From: Brachybacterium aquaticum
GTDB taxonomy: Bacteria; Actinomycetota; Actinomycetes; Actinomycetales; Dermabacteraceae
Assembly: GCF_014204755.1 (NCBI RefSeq)
Contig: NZ_JACHLZ010000001.1
Span: forward strand, 1,550,001-1,614,000
DNA: 64,000 bases
Reading direction: 5' to 3'
Both the position numbers and the translations under genes were made by a program. Positions 39,505-47,839 of the stretch are shown one piece after another. Positions within the stretch are counted from its first letter, which is position 1, and every line of letters starts with the position of its first letter. The notes below the pieces were generated by a model. The model was not told the DNA's origin. It was given only the letters and a program-made list of their open reading frames with translations, and searched no databases.

Positions 39505-40824
39505 TCAGGAGCTCGCGCGCTCCAGCACCACCACGGACTCGATGTGGTGGGTGTGGGGGAAGAGGTCGAAGGCGCGCAGGTCCACGATCTTCCAGCCCTT
39601 CTTCTCGATCGCGGCGAGGTCGCGGGCGAGGGTGGCCGGCTCGCAGGAGACGTACACGATCCGCTGGCGCACGGCGGTGGCGAGCAGCCCCATGAGCTCC
39701 ACGCCGGCCCCCGCGCGGGGCGGGTCGAGCACCACGGCGTCCACGCCGCCGCGGCGGGCGCGCACCCAGTCGGTGACGTCGGCGGTGGCGGTGGAGACCT
39801 GCGGGAGGTCCTCGAGGTTCTGGGCGGCCAGCTGGGAGGCGCGGCGGTTGCCCTCGACGGACACGACGGAGCCGTCGCGGCCCACCTGCTCGGCGGCGAC
39901 CGCGGTGAACAGGCCAACTCCGCCGTAGAGGTCCCAGGCGCTCCCACCGCGGGGGGCGCGCAGGCCGGAGGCGACGACCTCGCTGAGCAGCTCGGCGGCA
40001 CGGCGGTGGGACTGCCAGAAGCCCGTGGCGCTCACGGCGAACAGCCGCTCGCCCACGCGCTCGTGGACGGTGCCGTCGCCGCGCAGGGGCACGAGCCCCT
40101 TGGCGGTGCGCACCGCGACGTCGGCGTCGCCCCAGCTCTCGGGGATCTCGACGGCGTCGGGGTCGAGGTCGCGGCCGATGAGGACCACGGAGGCGGGACC
40201 GGCCGACGGGGCCACGGCGTCCACGGCCTCGGTGCCCTCGGGGGCGGTCCACTCCCCCAGGCGCAGCTCGCGCACGGCGCGCGCGGACAGCGGGTCGGCG
40301 CCGACGGAGCGCACCTCGTGGGAGCGCCAGCCACGCATACCGACCTTCCCGTCGGCGTCCACGGCGTAGCGCACGCGGGTGCGCCAACCGAGTCCGTCGG
40401 CGTCGTGCGGCGCGGGCTCGACCTGCACCTCGTCGACGGGGTAGCTGCTCACCCCGGCGCGGCGCAGCAGCTCCTGCATGACCTCGGTGGCGATGCGGCG
40501 CTGGGCGGGCAGGGCGATGTGCGCCCATTCGGCGCCGCCGACGCCGTCGACCCCGGCCTCCTCCCACACGGAGGGCACGCGGTCCACGCCGGCCTCGAGG
40601 ACGTCCAGGGCCTCGGCGCGCCAGAAGCGGGCGTCGGCCTTCTCCTCGGGGTCCTCGAGCAGACGTGCGGTGACGGTCTCGCCCGGCGCTGTGCCTCGCA
40701 CGAAGACCACCCGTCCCTCGTGGCGGGCCACGAAGGTGCCGCCCGCGGCGGGCCCTCCGGCGGTCAGGGTGAGGAGTCGGCCGCCGAGGGCGGGTCCGCT
40801 CGCTGCGCGGTCGGCGTCGGTCAT
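39505..40824 (-). CDS. Class I SAM-dependent RNA (uracil-5) methyltransferase, TrmA/RlmD family
   Basis: 439 residues. N-terminal TRAM-like beta barrel (about 10-65, FVRGTAPGETVTARLLEDP), central region, then the SAM domain with WDLYGGVGLFTAV near 300, DAVVLDPPRAG near 372 and the catalytic block YVSCEPATLARDLA with the nucleophile Cys near 397; ends with FPHTHHIESVVVLER. The cysteines of the N-terminal [4Fe-4S] motif of RlmD are missing: the corresponding stretch reads RVPSVWEEAGVDGVGGAEW. Which rRNA or tRNA uracil it modifies is not known. ATG at 40824. Not clearly in an operon. Confidence 0.88.
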   Translation of the reverse strand: MTDADRAASGPALGGRLLTLTAGGPAAGGTFVARHEGRVVFVRGTAPGETVTARLLEDPEEKADARFWRAEALDVLEAGVDRVPSVWEEAGVDGVGGAEWAHIALPAQRRIATEVMQELLRRAGVSSYPVDEVQVEPAPHDADGLGWRTRVRYAVDADGKVGMRGWRSHEVRSVGADPLSARAVRELRLGEWTAPEGTEAVDAVAPSAGPASVVLIGRDLDPDAVEIPESWGDADVAVRTAKGLVPLRGDGTVHERVGERLFAVSATGFWQSHRRAAELLSEVVASGLRAPRGGSAWDLYGGVGLFTAVAAEQVGRDGSVVSVEGNRRASQLAAQNLEDLPQVSTATADVTDWVRARRGGVDAVVLDPPRAGAGVELMGLLATAVRQRIVYVSCEPATLARDLAAIEKKGWKIVDLRAFDLFPHTHHIESVVVLERASS

Positions 40825-41007
40825 CGGACCACTCTCCTGCTGTCCGGGTCCGAGGCGTGCTCGGACTGCTGCGATGGGCGGTGCGGGGCGGGGCCCCGGG
40901 CCGCGTCGCGGTCCATCATCTCATCCTGTGGACGAGGGTCGCGCCCGGCCCGGCGCGTCTCCCCGATCACGTCGGCTGACGGGGCCGCCCCGAGAGCTGC
41001 GATCAGC

Positions 41008-41823
41008 TCAGCGGGCGTCGCGCCGGGCGAGCAGCCCGCGGTGCATGAGCCACACCAGGTAGGCGATCACGGCGAAGGCGGGCAGGCCCATGGCGATCTT
41101 CGCGGCGCCGAGCGCAGCGACCTGGCCGGTCAGCAGCAGCGGAAGCTGCACCGCGACCTTCGCGGCGTAGAGCGCCGCGAAGAGCAGCGTCGCGCGGGTG
41201 TACACGCGGAACGCGTCGGGGTCCTCGCGCCAGTCCTTCACCCGCGGGTCCAGCACGCTGACGAACAGGCCGATCAGCGGGTACCGGGCGGCGATCGAGA
41301 GCAGCAGCACGACCAGCGCCACGGCGTTGGTGATGATCCCGGGCCAGTAGAAGTCCTCGCCGTCACCGGAGCGTAGGGCGAGGATCGCGCCGAGCGCCAC
41401 GCCGATCAGGCCGCCGAGCACGGTGGCCGGGCTCTGGCGCTGCACGAGGCGGGCCAGTAGCAGCACGACCACCACGGCGACCGCGGAGATCGCGGCGATC
41501 GCGACGGAGTGCGCGACCACGAACAGGACCACGAACAGCAGGGTGGGCAGCACGGACTCGACGATGCCGCGTCGGCCGCCGATCGCGTCGGAGACGGAGA
41601 ACTCCTCCTCCTGCAGCACGGCCCCGAGCCCGCTGCGCGGGGCGGTGCCGTCCGCGCCGGCACCGGGCCCGTCGACGTCGGGCCCGTCGACATCCTGTGC
41701 GCCGGCACCGGGCTCGTCGGCCGACGGGCTCGCGGGGTCGACGAGTCCTCGCGGGCCGTTCGGCTCCGCGGGCCCGTGCGACGGGCTCTGGCGGGGCGGA
41801 TCGCCTCTTCGGTGGGTGCTCAT
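41008..41823 (-). CDS. DUF3159 membrane protein
   Basis: 271 residues: a hydrophilic, proline/glycine/aspartate-rich N-terminus of about 80 residues, then about six membrane helices with the family blocks DAIGGRRGIVESVLPTLLF and DWREDPDAFRVYTRATLLFA. Function unknown; the gene is always near dut in actinobacteria. ATG at 41823 overlaps the DUF3710 stop. A GGCCGACGGG 10-mer (41719-41728) lies in the linker. Confidence 0.88.
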   Translation of the reverse strand: MSTHRRGDPPRQSPSHGPAEPNGPRGLVDPASPSADEPGAGAQDVDGPDVDGPGAGADGTAPRSGLGAVLQEEEFSVSDAIGGRRGIVESVLPTLLFVVLFVVAHSVAIAAISAVAVVVVLLLARLVQRQSPATVLGGLIGVALGAILALRSGDGEDFYWPGIITNAVALVVLLLSIAARYPLIGLFVSVLDPRVKDWREDPDAFRVYTRATLLFAALYAAKVAVQLPLLLTGQVAALGAAKIAMGLPAFAVIAYLVWLMHRGLLARRDAR

Positions 41824-42620
41824 CCGATCTCGGTGATCTCGGGGCCCCGCGCCAGCGGGTCCAGCGGGCCGGAGCGGATCTGGGCGAGTCCGGGCCGCTC
41901 CCCCGGCAGGTGCAGCGGGATCAGCTCCTGCGGCGCCATCGCCTCGGCGCCGCGCACCACGACGAGGCGGGAGACGAGGGTCTCGAAGCGGCGGGACTGC
42001 TCCGCATCGCCCAGCGCCTTGCCGGTGAGGATGCCGCGCAGGAACCAGCGAGGCCCGTCGATGCCGATGAAGCGGGCGGGACGGTAGCCGGTGCGGCCGT
42101 CGGGGCGCTTGATGGGCAGGCGAGTGATCAGCTCGGTGCCGAAGGCGCCGGGCCGGGTCTCGGCGGTGCCGCCCTGCTTGACCACGGAGTCACGCAGGGA
42201 GGAGCGGACCTCCTCCCACAGTCCGCGGGACTTGGGGGCGGCGAAGGCCTGGACCTGCAGGGAGGAGCCCTCGATGACGAGGTTCGCGCCGGTGACGGCG
42301 CCGCTGCGCTGGTCGACCTCCATGCGCAGCTCCATGCCGTCGATGGTCGGCACGAGCAGACCGCCGAGGTCGATGCGGTCCTCCTCGGGAGCGTCGGCCG
42401 CGTCGTACGGGCCGTCCTCGAGGTGCGCGCCGCGGGGTGCATCGGCGGCGCCCTCCGCGGCGTCGTCGGCAGTCGAGGCGGTCGAGGAGTCGTCGGACGA
42501 GGCGTCAGCGGGGTCGGCGGTGCTCTCGTCCTCGGGGATCTCGGCGACGTCGGTGTCCTCGGCGTCCAGGCCCTCGATCTCCTCGACCTGCTGGTTCTTC
42601 TTGCGGGAGAACAGTCCCAT
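41820..42620 (-). CDS. DUF3710 protein
   Basis: 266 residues. Acidic serine/alanine-rich stretch (about 20-75), then the conserved domain with DLGGLLVPTIDGMELRMEVD, LQVQAFAAPKSRGLWEEVRSSL and GIDGPRWFLRGILTG. Soluble, function unknown. GGAGGG lies 6 nt before the ATG at 42620, which decides against the ATG two codons upstream that overlaps the dut stop. Conserved neighbour of dut. Confidence 0.88.
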   Translation of the reverse strand: MGLFSRKKNQQVEEIEGLDAEDTDVAEIPEDESTADPADASSDDSSTASTADDAAEGAADAPRGAHLEDGPYDAADAPEEDRIDLGGLLVPTIDGMELRMEVDQRSGAVTGANLVIEGSSLQVQAFAAPKSRGLWEEVRSSLRDSVVKQGGTAETRPGAFGTELITRLPIKRPDGRTGYRPARFIGIDGPRWFLRGILTGKALGDAEQSRRFETLVSRLVVVRGAEAMAPQELIPLHLPGERPGLAQIRSGPLDPLARGPEITEIG

Positions 42621-42622
42621 GG

Positions 42623-43147
42623 TCATCCCTCCGTGGTGTCCGGGCCGGTAGCGGCGCCGGTCGTGACGGGTGCGGTCGCGGCGGATGCGGCGCCGAATCC
42701 GCCGCTGGAGCCGAAGCCCGAGGCGGCGCGGTCGGTCTCGTCCAGGTCCTCGACCTCCCTCACGGCGGGGGCGAGGAACGGCACGATCACGAGCTGGGCG
42801 ATGCGGTCGCCGACGTGGAGCGCGAAGTCCTCGGTGAGGTCGGTGTTGTGCAGGGCGACCTTGACCGGTCCGCGGTAGCCGGCATCCACCACGCCGGGTC
42901 CGTTCAGCACGGTGATGCCGTGCTTCGCGGCGAGTCCGGAGCGGGGGCACACCAGGCCCACGGTGCCGGGCGGCAGGGCGAGGGCGAGGCCGGTGTCCAC
43001 CAGGGCGCGACCGCCCGCGGGGATCACGAGGTCCTCGGCACTGGCGAGGTCCAGGCCAGCGTCATCGGCATGCGCGCGGTGCGGGAGCGGGGTGTCGCCG
43101 CTGCGTCGGATCCGCAGCTGCGGGGTCTCGGGTGAGGCGTCAGGCAT
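42623..43147 (-). CDS. dut: dUTP diphosphatase
   Basis: Hydrolyses dUTP to dUMP, keeping uracil out of DNA. 174 residues with all five trimeric dUTPase motifs: DAGLDLASAEDL, PRSGLAAKHGI, NGPGVVDAGYRGPVKV, GDRIAQLVI and the C-terminal P-loop-like SGFGSSGGFG; a 17-residue alanine/threonine tail follows. The ATG at 43147 is 6 nt after a TACCCT box, so the mRNA is probably leaderless. Confidence 0.96.
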   Translation of the reverse strand: MPDASPETPQLRIRRSGDTPLPHRAHADDAGLDLASAEDLVIPAGGRALVDTGLALALPPGTVGLVCPRSGLAAKHGITVLNGPGVVDAGYRGPVKVALHNTDLTEDFALHVGDRIAQLVIVPFLAPAVREVEDLDETDRAASGFGSSGGFGAASAATAPVTTGAATGPDTTEG

Positions 43148-43153
43148 GGGGCC

Positions 43154-43159
43154 AGGGTA
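43154..43159 (-). promoter_or_regulatory. -10 box of dut (TACCCT), probably leaderless
   Basis: TACCCT on the minus strand is followed by GGCCCC and then the ATG, which places the start codon at +1. There is no ribosome binding site. Confidence 0.55.
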
Positions 43160-43220
43160 TGCCGTCCGGCCGCACGGGGCCTGCAGGGAACCCCTCAGAT
43201 GCGCGTGAGACCATGGCCGC

Positions 43221-43793
43221 ATGTCCGCCGCAGCCGATCGCTCCACCGACTCCGCCCCCGAGAACGCGTCCCGGGAGGGCGCACAGCCCAGTGCCCGCGA
43301 GGCCTCGGCCCCTGCCCCCTCCGCCGGGTCGGAGCCCCTGTTCCGGGAGCACCTGCTGCCCGGTCCCGGGATGTGGATCGTCGCGGTCGCCGTCGGCTTC
43401 GCACTGGGCCTGATCCTCGTGCCCCTGAACCTGATCGTCGCGATCGTCGTCGGCGTGGTGGCGATCGCGGTGCTGCTGGTGCTGGTCGTGCTGTACTCCC
43501 CCGTCCTGGAGGTCTCCGGCGGCGAGTTCCGTCTGGGCCGCGCCCGGATCCAGGTCGGCCTGCTCGGCGAGCCGGAGGTGCTGCGCGACGAGGAGTGGAA
43601 GCGCGCGATCGGTCAGGACTTCGAGCCCCTCGCCCATCACTGCGTGCGGGACTGGACCCGCTCGGGCCTGCGCGTCGAGGTGCTGGACGAGGAGGACCCC
43701 ACCACGTCGTGGGTCGCCTCGACCCGTCGGCCGGAGGACCTCGCCCTCGCGCTGCGCACCGCCCAGCAGCAGGCCCGCACAGCCGCCCGCTGA
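43221..43793 (+). CDS. DUF3093 membrane protein
   Basis: 190 residues. A hydrophilic N-terminus of about 45 residues, two membrane helices (about 51-73 and 77-93), then the domain with YSPVLEVSGGEFRLGRARIQVGLLGEPEVL and the C-terminal TSWVASTRRPEDLALAL. Function unknown. Divergent from dut across 73 bp, the usual actinobacterial arrangement. Confidence 0.87.
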   Translation: MSAAADRSTDSAPENASREGAQPSAREASAPAPSAGSEPLFREHLLPGPGMWIVAVAVGFALGLILVPLNLIVAIVVGVVAIAVLLVLVVLYSPVLEVSGGEFRLGRARIQVGLLGEPEVLRDEEWKRAIGQDFEPLAHHCVRDWTRSGLRVEVLDEEDPTTSWVASTRRPEDLALALRTAQQQARTAAR

Positions 43794-43867
43794 GCCCTCG
43801 GCCAGCGGGTCGGCCCCGCACCCGCGCGCTGCCTCGTGCACGACGACACGCCCCCGCGCACGACGAA

Positions 43868-43899
43868 ACGGCGCCTCCCCGAGCGGGGAGGCGCCGTTC
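43868..43899. terminator. Bidirectional terminator between DUF3093 and DUF4193 genes
   Basis: 14-bp perfect stem AACGGCGCCTCCCC / GGGGAGGCGCCGTT with the loop GAGC, between two convergent genes. A short direct repeat GCACGACGA-C/AAC lies just before it. Confidence 0.8.
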
Positions 43900-43942
43900 T
43901 CGTGCTGCGGTGGTGCTGCGGTGTGCGCAGGGCCGACGCGAC

Positions 43943-44245
43943 TCAGGCGGCGGCGCACTCCTTGCAGATGATGAGGGTGCCCTCGACGTGATCGATCTGG
44001 CTGCGGTGCTTCACGAGGAAGCAGCTGGCGCAGGTGAACTCGTCCGCCTGGCGGGGCAGGACCCGCACGGACAGCTCCTCGCCCGACAGGTCGGCGCCGG
44101 GCAGCTCGTAGGAGTCGGCCGCCTCGGCCTCGTCCTCGTCGACCGTGGGGGTCGCCGCCTCGTTCCGCCGGCCCTTCAGCTCCTCGATGGAGTCGTCGTT
44201 CGATTCGTCGTCGTTCTTTCGCGGGGCGTCGTAATCAGTGGCCAT
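43943..44245 (-). CDS. DUF4193 zinc-ribbon protein
   Basis: 100 residues: acidic N-terminal half (DDESNDDSIEELKGRRNEAA) and a C-terminal zinc-ribbon-like pair of cysteines, CASC near residue 72 and CKEC near 94. Widespread in actinobacteria beside dut and sepH; function unknown, though a link with RNA polymerase or transcription has been suspected for such small zinc proteins. ATG at 44245. Confidence 0.88.
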   Translation of the reverse strand: MATDYDAPRKNDDESNDDSIEELKGRRNEAATPTVDEDEAEAADSYELPGADLSGEELSVRVLPRQADEFTCASCFLVKHRSQIDHVEGTLIICKECAAA

Positions 44246-44366
44246 CTACGGTCCGTTCCTGGGTTGTCGAGGAGGTCGTTAGACCTGGGTGTGGGACATG
44301 TCCGCGCCGGTGCGGCCTCTGGGGCCGTCTTCGACGGGCCCGGGTCCCAACGCTGAATGCGGCGGC

Positions 44367-44395
44367 ATTATTGCAGAGCGCCCTGCGACCGGCAA
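44367..44395 (-). promoter_or_regulatory. Promoter of the DUF4193 gene (TTGCCG-N17-AATAAT)
   Basis: On the minus strand -35 TTGCCG (44395-44390) and -10 AATAAT (44372-44367), spaced by 17 nt: one of the best sigma-70-like promoters in the window. The leader would be about 115 nt. Confidence 0.65.
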
Positions 44396-44502
44396 CACGG
44401 TTCCCGCGGCGTGCCGAGCGACGGGTCGGCCGGGGCCTCCGCCGAGAGCGCGCGCACTCCCCCGCTCGGGTGTCCCTCGGGCCGCGCCCAGGCGCGGACC
44501 TG

Positions 44503-44520
44503 TAGGGTCGCGCCTAGACT
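44503..44520 (+). promoter_or_regulatory. Two overlapping -10 boxes of sepH (TAGGGT and TAGACT)
   Basis: TAGGGT (44503-44508) and TAGACT (44515-44520), both TANNNT, 12 nt apart. Either gives a leader of 75-90 nt that ends with GGAGAGGACGACG before the ATG. The rest of the 358-bp divergent gap holds the DUF4193 promoter. Confidence 0.5.
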
Positions 44521-44603
44521 GTGCCTGCGCGCGATCAGGCTCCGGGACCCGCCCCGGAGGCCGGCGCGGACAGCACCACCGGGCGCGAACGGAGAGGACG
44601 ACG

Positions 44604-45956
44604 ATGCGCGAGCTCGATCTCGACGGGATCCATGATGACGGGGAGCACCTGCTCCTGGTCGACTCCGACGGCGATCGGTACACCCTGCGCATCGATCGCG
44701 CCCTGCGCGCCGCGGTGCGCACGGACCGTCCGGCCCTGAACATGATCCAGGTCGCCGACTCCGCACCGTTGCGCCCCAAGGAGATCCAGGCGATGCTCCG
44801 CGCGGGTCGCAGCGCCGAGGACATCGCCGAGGCCTCCGAGATCTCGCTGGAGCACGTGCGCCGCTACGAGGGTCCCGTGCTCGCCGAGCGCGAGTGGACC
44901 GCGCAGCGGGCGCGCACCTTCCCCGTCGGCCGCGGCGGCCCCGCCCTGGACCAGGTGGTCGCCGAGCGGCTCGCCGCCCGCGAGGCGACCGGCGAGTCCG
45001 CCTGGGACGCGTGGCGACGCCCCGACGGCACCTGGACGCTGGAGCTGAGCTTCTCCGCCGGCGGCCGCACCCGCCAGGCGCACTGGATCGCCGACGTCGA
45101 CAACCGCTCCGTCTCCCCGCTGGACGACGAGGCGCGCTGGATCAGCGACGAGGACGCGCCGCCGGAGCCCACCCGCGGTCGCGGCCGGCTGCAGGCCGTG
45201 AAGAGCTCGGTGTACGACCTCGAGGCCGACGGGTCGCTCGAGGGCGATGCGCCGCGCGCCCGCACCTGGACCCCGCGCCGTCCCGTCTCCGAGGACCATC
45301 CCTCGGTGATCGAGGACAGCGAGCTGGACGCGCTGAACGCCCGCCGCGGGCTGCGCCCCGTGCCCCGCGAGGACGACTCGGCGACCGTGTGGGCGGGCCT
45401 GGACGAGGAGACCGAGTCGGACTTCGCACCGGTCGGTGCCGAAGCCGCGGAGGTCGACGCTCCGTCCGACGGCCCCGAGGCGGCCGACGGTGCCGAGCCG
45501 GCCGGCGCCGAGGTCGCGGGCGCGGAGGCGGACCCCGCGCTGGCCCCCGACGACGTGGCGGACCAGGACGCCGACACCGAGGAGTCCGACGCGCGCGATC
45601 CCGACGAGGAGGCGCTGTTCGAGCACGTCTCCGGGGCCGACGAGACCTCGGCCGACGAGACCTCGGAGGACGTCGAGGACGCCGACGCGCAGGCGGAGCC
45701 TGACGTGCACGCCGACGACGCGTCGGCCGACACGGAGTCCGGGAGCGACGCCCCCGCCGACGAGGTCGACGAGAAGGACATCCTGATCCAGTACCAGGAC
45801 ACCGTGGACCTCACGCCGCTGCCCGGCTTCGACGACGCCCCGTCGGCACCGTCCGAGGGCGAGGCGAAGCCTGCGAAGAAGTCCTCCCGCTCGCGCAGCA
45901 AGCGCGCCTCGATGCCCAGCTGGGACGAGATCGTCTTCGGCTCGAAGCACGACTGA
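44604..45956 (+). CDS. sepH: Septation protein SepH
   Basis: Actinobacterial cell-division protein that promotes FtsZ assembly. 450 residues. The N-terminal DUF3071 domain (about 1-165) begins MRELDLDGIHDDGEHLLLVD and includes a helix-turn-helix, RPKEIQAMLRAGRSAEDIAEAS. The C-terminal two thirds is an acidic, disordered region rich in Asp, Glu and Ala, ending in the conserved SRSKRASMPSWDEIVFGSK. ATG at 44604 with GGAGAGGA upstream. Monocistronic. Confidence 0.93.
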   Translation: MRELDLDGIHDDGEHLLLVDSDGDRYTLRIDRALRAAVRTDRPALNMIQVADSAPLRPKEIQAMLRAGRSAEDIAEASEISLEHVRRYEGPVLAEREWTAQRARTFPVGRGGPALDQVVAERLAAREATGESAWDAWRRPDGTWTLELSFSAGGRTRQAHWIADVDNRSVSPLDDEARWISDEDAPPEPTRGRGRLQAVKSSVYDLEADGSLEGDAPRARTWTPRRPVSEDHPSVIEDSELDALNARRGLRPVPREDDSATVWAGLDEETESDFAPVGAEAAEVDAPSDGPEAADGAEPAGAEVAGAEADPALAPDDVADQDADTEESDARDPDEEALFEHVSGADETSADETSEDVEDADAQAEPDVHADDASADTESGSDAPADEVDEKDILIQYQDTVDLTPLPGFDDAPSAPSEGEAKPAKKSSRSRSKRASMPSWDEIVFGSKHD

Positions 45957-45992
45957 GACCGCTCCTCACAGCGCCCGCCGCAGTCCTGAACG

Positions 45993-46014
45993 GCGCCGCG
46001 GTACCCCGCGGCGC
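45993..46014. terminator. Hairpin between sepH and the phosphodiesterase gene
   Basis: 9-bp stem GCGCCGCGG / CCGCGGCGC with the loop TACC in the 72-bp gap between convergent genes. Confidence 0.6.
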
Positions 46015-46028
46015 AGCCGGCCACACCA

Positions 46029-47156
46029 TCAGGTGGTGACGCGCAGCAGCGGGACCACGGCCTCGGCCGAGGTCAGCGAGCCGTGAAGGCCCACCATCGC
46101 GCGGGCGGACTCCTTGCGCCGCGAGTAGTCGTCCACGCCCCAGCGCCCCCGGGCGAGCACGAGCACGTCCGCGAGCCGCCCGTCGACGTGGGCGGGCACC
46201 GCAGCGTCCGCAGGCCCCAGCAGTCCGGCGGCGAGGACCTGCGCGCGGGTGAGCACGAGCGCCCTGTCCCCCAGCCGCTCGCGCATGCCCGCGGCGATCT
46301 CGTCGGCCGCCCCCTCGCCGGGCACGGCGTGCAGGGCCAGGGCCCGCGCCTCCCCCGTCACCTCGGCGACGTGGCGCAGCAGCGCGGGATGCTCGGCGAG
46401 GTCGATGGTGTGCGCCGGTGAGGTGTCGACCATGCCGTGGTCGGCGGTGACGTGCACGCGGGTTCCGCGCGGGGCGCGGCGCAGCAGCGCACCGAGCAGT
46501 GCATCAACCTCGCCGAGCGCGGCGCGCCACTGCTCGGAGTCCACGCCGTGCTCGTGCCCGGCGTGGTCGACGTCGTCGACGTGCAGGTGCACCAGCCCGT
46601 CCGGTCCTGCGCGGTGCAGGGCGGTGCGCACCGCCTCGACCCGGTCGCCGCGGCCGTGGGCGAGGAACTCCCAGCCGCGGTAGGCGACGCCCGTGAGGTG
46701 GGAGCGCTCGTGCTTGGCGGGAGCGACCTGGATCGCGCGCCGCGACGAGCTCTCGGCGAGGGTGGGCGCGGGCATCCAGGCCCGGGGGTCCAGGCCCTTC
46801 TCCCCGGTGATCTGGTTGACCGTCCGGCCGGTCGCGGGATCCAGGCCGAGATACCCGAGCACCCCGTGCGCGAGCGGGGCGAGGCCGGTGTGCAGGGAGA
46901 CCATGGCGGTCGCGGTGGTCGAGGGGGCGACGGTGCGGATCCGGGCGGTGTCCCCCTCGAGGCGGCGCAGGGTCGGGGTGAGGGAGCGGTGCTCGGCGAG
47001 CAGGTCCGCGCCCACACCGTCCAGCAGCACCACCACGTCGCGGCCGGGCTCGGGGACGGTGAGCAGCGGCGCGATCACGTCCAGCAGGGCGGGTCCCTCC
47101 CCCGCGGTGAACGGCGGGGGCAGCAGGTCCGCCGGCCACACGGGCATGGGCTCCAC
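46029..47156 (-). CDS. Alkaline-phosphatase-superfamily phosphodiesterase/pyrophosphatase
   Basis: 375 residues, no signal peptide. Metal-dependent type I phosphodiesterase/nucleotide pyrophosphatase fold: DVVVLLDGVGADLL (first metal ligand), nucleophile loop APSTTATAMVSLHTG, HVDDVDHAGHEHG and TADHGMVDTSPAHTID. Substrate unknown. The GTG at 47156 gives the full frame; an ATG 3 codons later is equally possible. It lies 11 nt after the DUF5998 gene on the same strand, as in many actinobacteria. Confidence 0.85.
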   Translation of the reverse strand: MEPMPVWPADLLPPPFTAGEGPALLDVIAPLLTVPEPGRDVVVLLDGVGADLLAEHRSLTPTLRRLEGDTARIRTVAPSTTATAMVSLHTGLAPLAHGVLGYLGLDPATGRTVNQITGEKGLDPRAWMPAPTLAESSSRRAIQVAPAKHERSHLTGVAYRGWEFLAHGRGDRVEAVRTALHRAGPDGLVHLHVDDVDHAGHEHGVDSEQWRAALGEVDALLGALLRRAPRGTRVHVTADHGMVDTSPAHTIDLAEHPALLRHVAEVTGEARALALHAVPGEGAADEIAAGMRERLGDRALVLTRAQVLAAGLLGPADAAVPAHVDGRLADVLVLARGRWGVDDYSRRKESARAMVGLHGSLTSAEAVVPLLRVTT

Positions 47157-47167
47157 GGCGGCGCCGC

Positions 47168-47743
47168 TCAGGAGTCGAGGGCGTCGAGCGCGTCGAGCAG
47201 GCGGTCGTGGAAGGCGAGCGCCTGCGCCACCGCCTCGTCCCCGTCGGCGAGCGCGCTGACGCGCAGTGCGAGGTCCGACGGGGAGGTGGTGCCGGTGTAG
47301 CCGTGGTCGGCCTGGCAGGTGGGGTCCCCGCAGTCGGCGGGTTCGAGGTCCACGCGGCGGCTGCCGTCCCAGCTGATGCCGAGGGTGATCTCGGACTCCC
47401 GACCGGTGGCGCGCTGCCCGTCGGTGTCGAACACCTGCGACAGCCCGGTCGCGGTGATGCGGCGCAGGCCGAGCCGCTCGGTGGTGGAGACGACCTGGGA
47501 GGGGTTCAGCGCATCCGCCGGGTCGTCATCCAGGTGCGTGATCAGCAGGTGGCGGGCGGTGAGGACCACGACCGTGAGGTGGCGTCGCACCTCGGGCCCG
47601 TCGAAGGTCGTCTCGGCCCGCACCAGGTGGCCCAGCACCTCCGCGCCGCGCAGGGCGCGCGCGATGCTCGTCCCGGCGGCCTGGGGGAAGTAGCCGGCGG
47701 TCTCGAGGTCCTGCTGGAGGTCGGCGGGGAGGGCGAGCGTCAT
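47168..47743 (-). CDS. DUF5998 protein
   Basis: 191 residues. The family is recognised by GTSIARALRGAEVLGHLVRAETTF, VVVLTARHLLITHLDDDP and the C-terminal DCGDPTCQADHGYTGTTSPSDLALRVSA with two close cysteines. Soluble, function unknown. ATG at 47743. Coexpressed with the phosphodiesterase gene. Confidence 0.82.
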   Translation of the reverse strand: MTLALPADLQQDLETAGYFPQAAGTSIARALRGAEVLGHLVRAETTFDGPEVRRHLTVVVLTARHLLITHLDDDPADALNPSQVVSTTERLGLRRITATGLSQVFDTDGQRATGRESEITLGISWDGSRRVDLEPADCGDPTCQADHGYTGTTSPSDLALRVSALADGDEAVAQALAFHDRLLDALDALDS

Positions 47744-47770
47744 CGCACCAGTGTCCCACGCAGCGCGGGC

Positions 47771-47839
47771 GCTCATGCGCCGGGCGGCAGGGAGCTCACG
47801 CCCCCAGCGGCTCGGAGCTCACGCCCCCGGCGGCTCGGA
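47771..47839. repeat. 23-bp tandem repeat, 3 copies, across the stop of the GNAT/ligase gene
   Basis: Units at 47771-47793, 47794-47816 and 47817-47839 of the form GCTCACGCCCCCRGCGGCTCGGA; the last two differ at one base and the first is more decayed. The stop codon of the upstream gene (TCA on plus at 47819) lies in the last unit, and the TCA is repeated in the next unit (47796) and kept as TCA in the first (47773). Confidence 0.95.

Noticed and set aside
44279-44824. Minus-strand ORF of 181 codons upstream of the DUF4193 gene
   Set aside because: It overlaps sepH and both divergent promoters; arginine/serine-rich translation without family.
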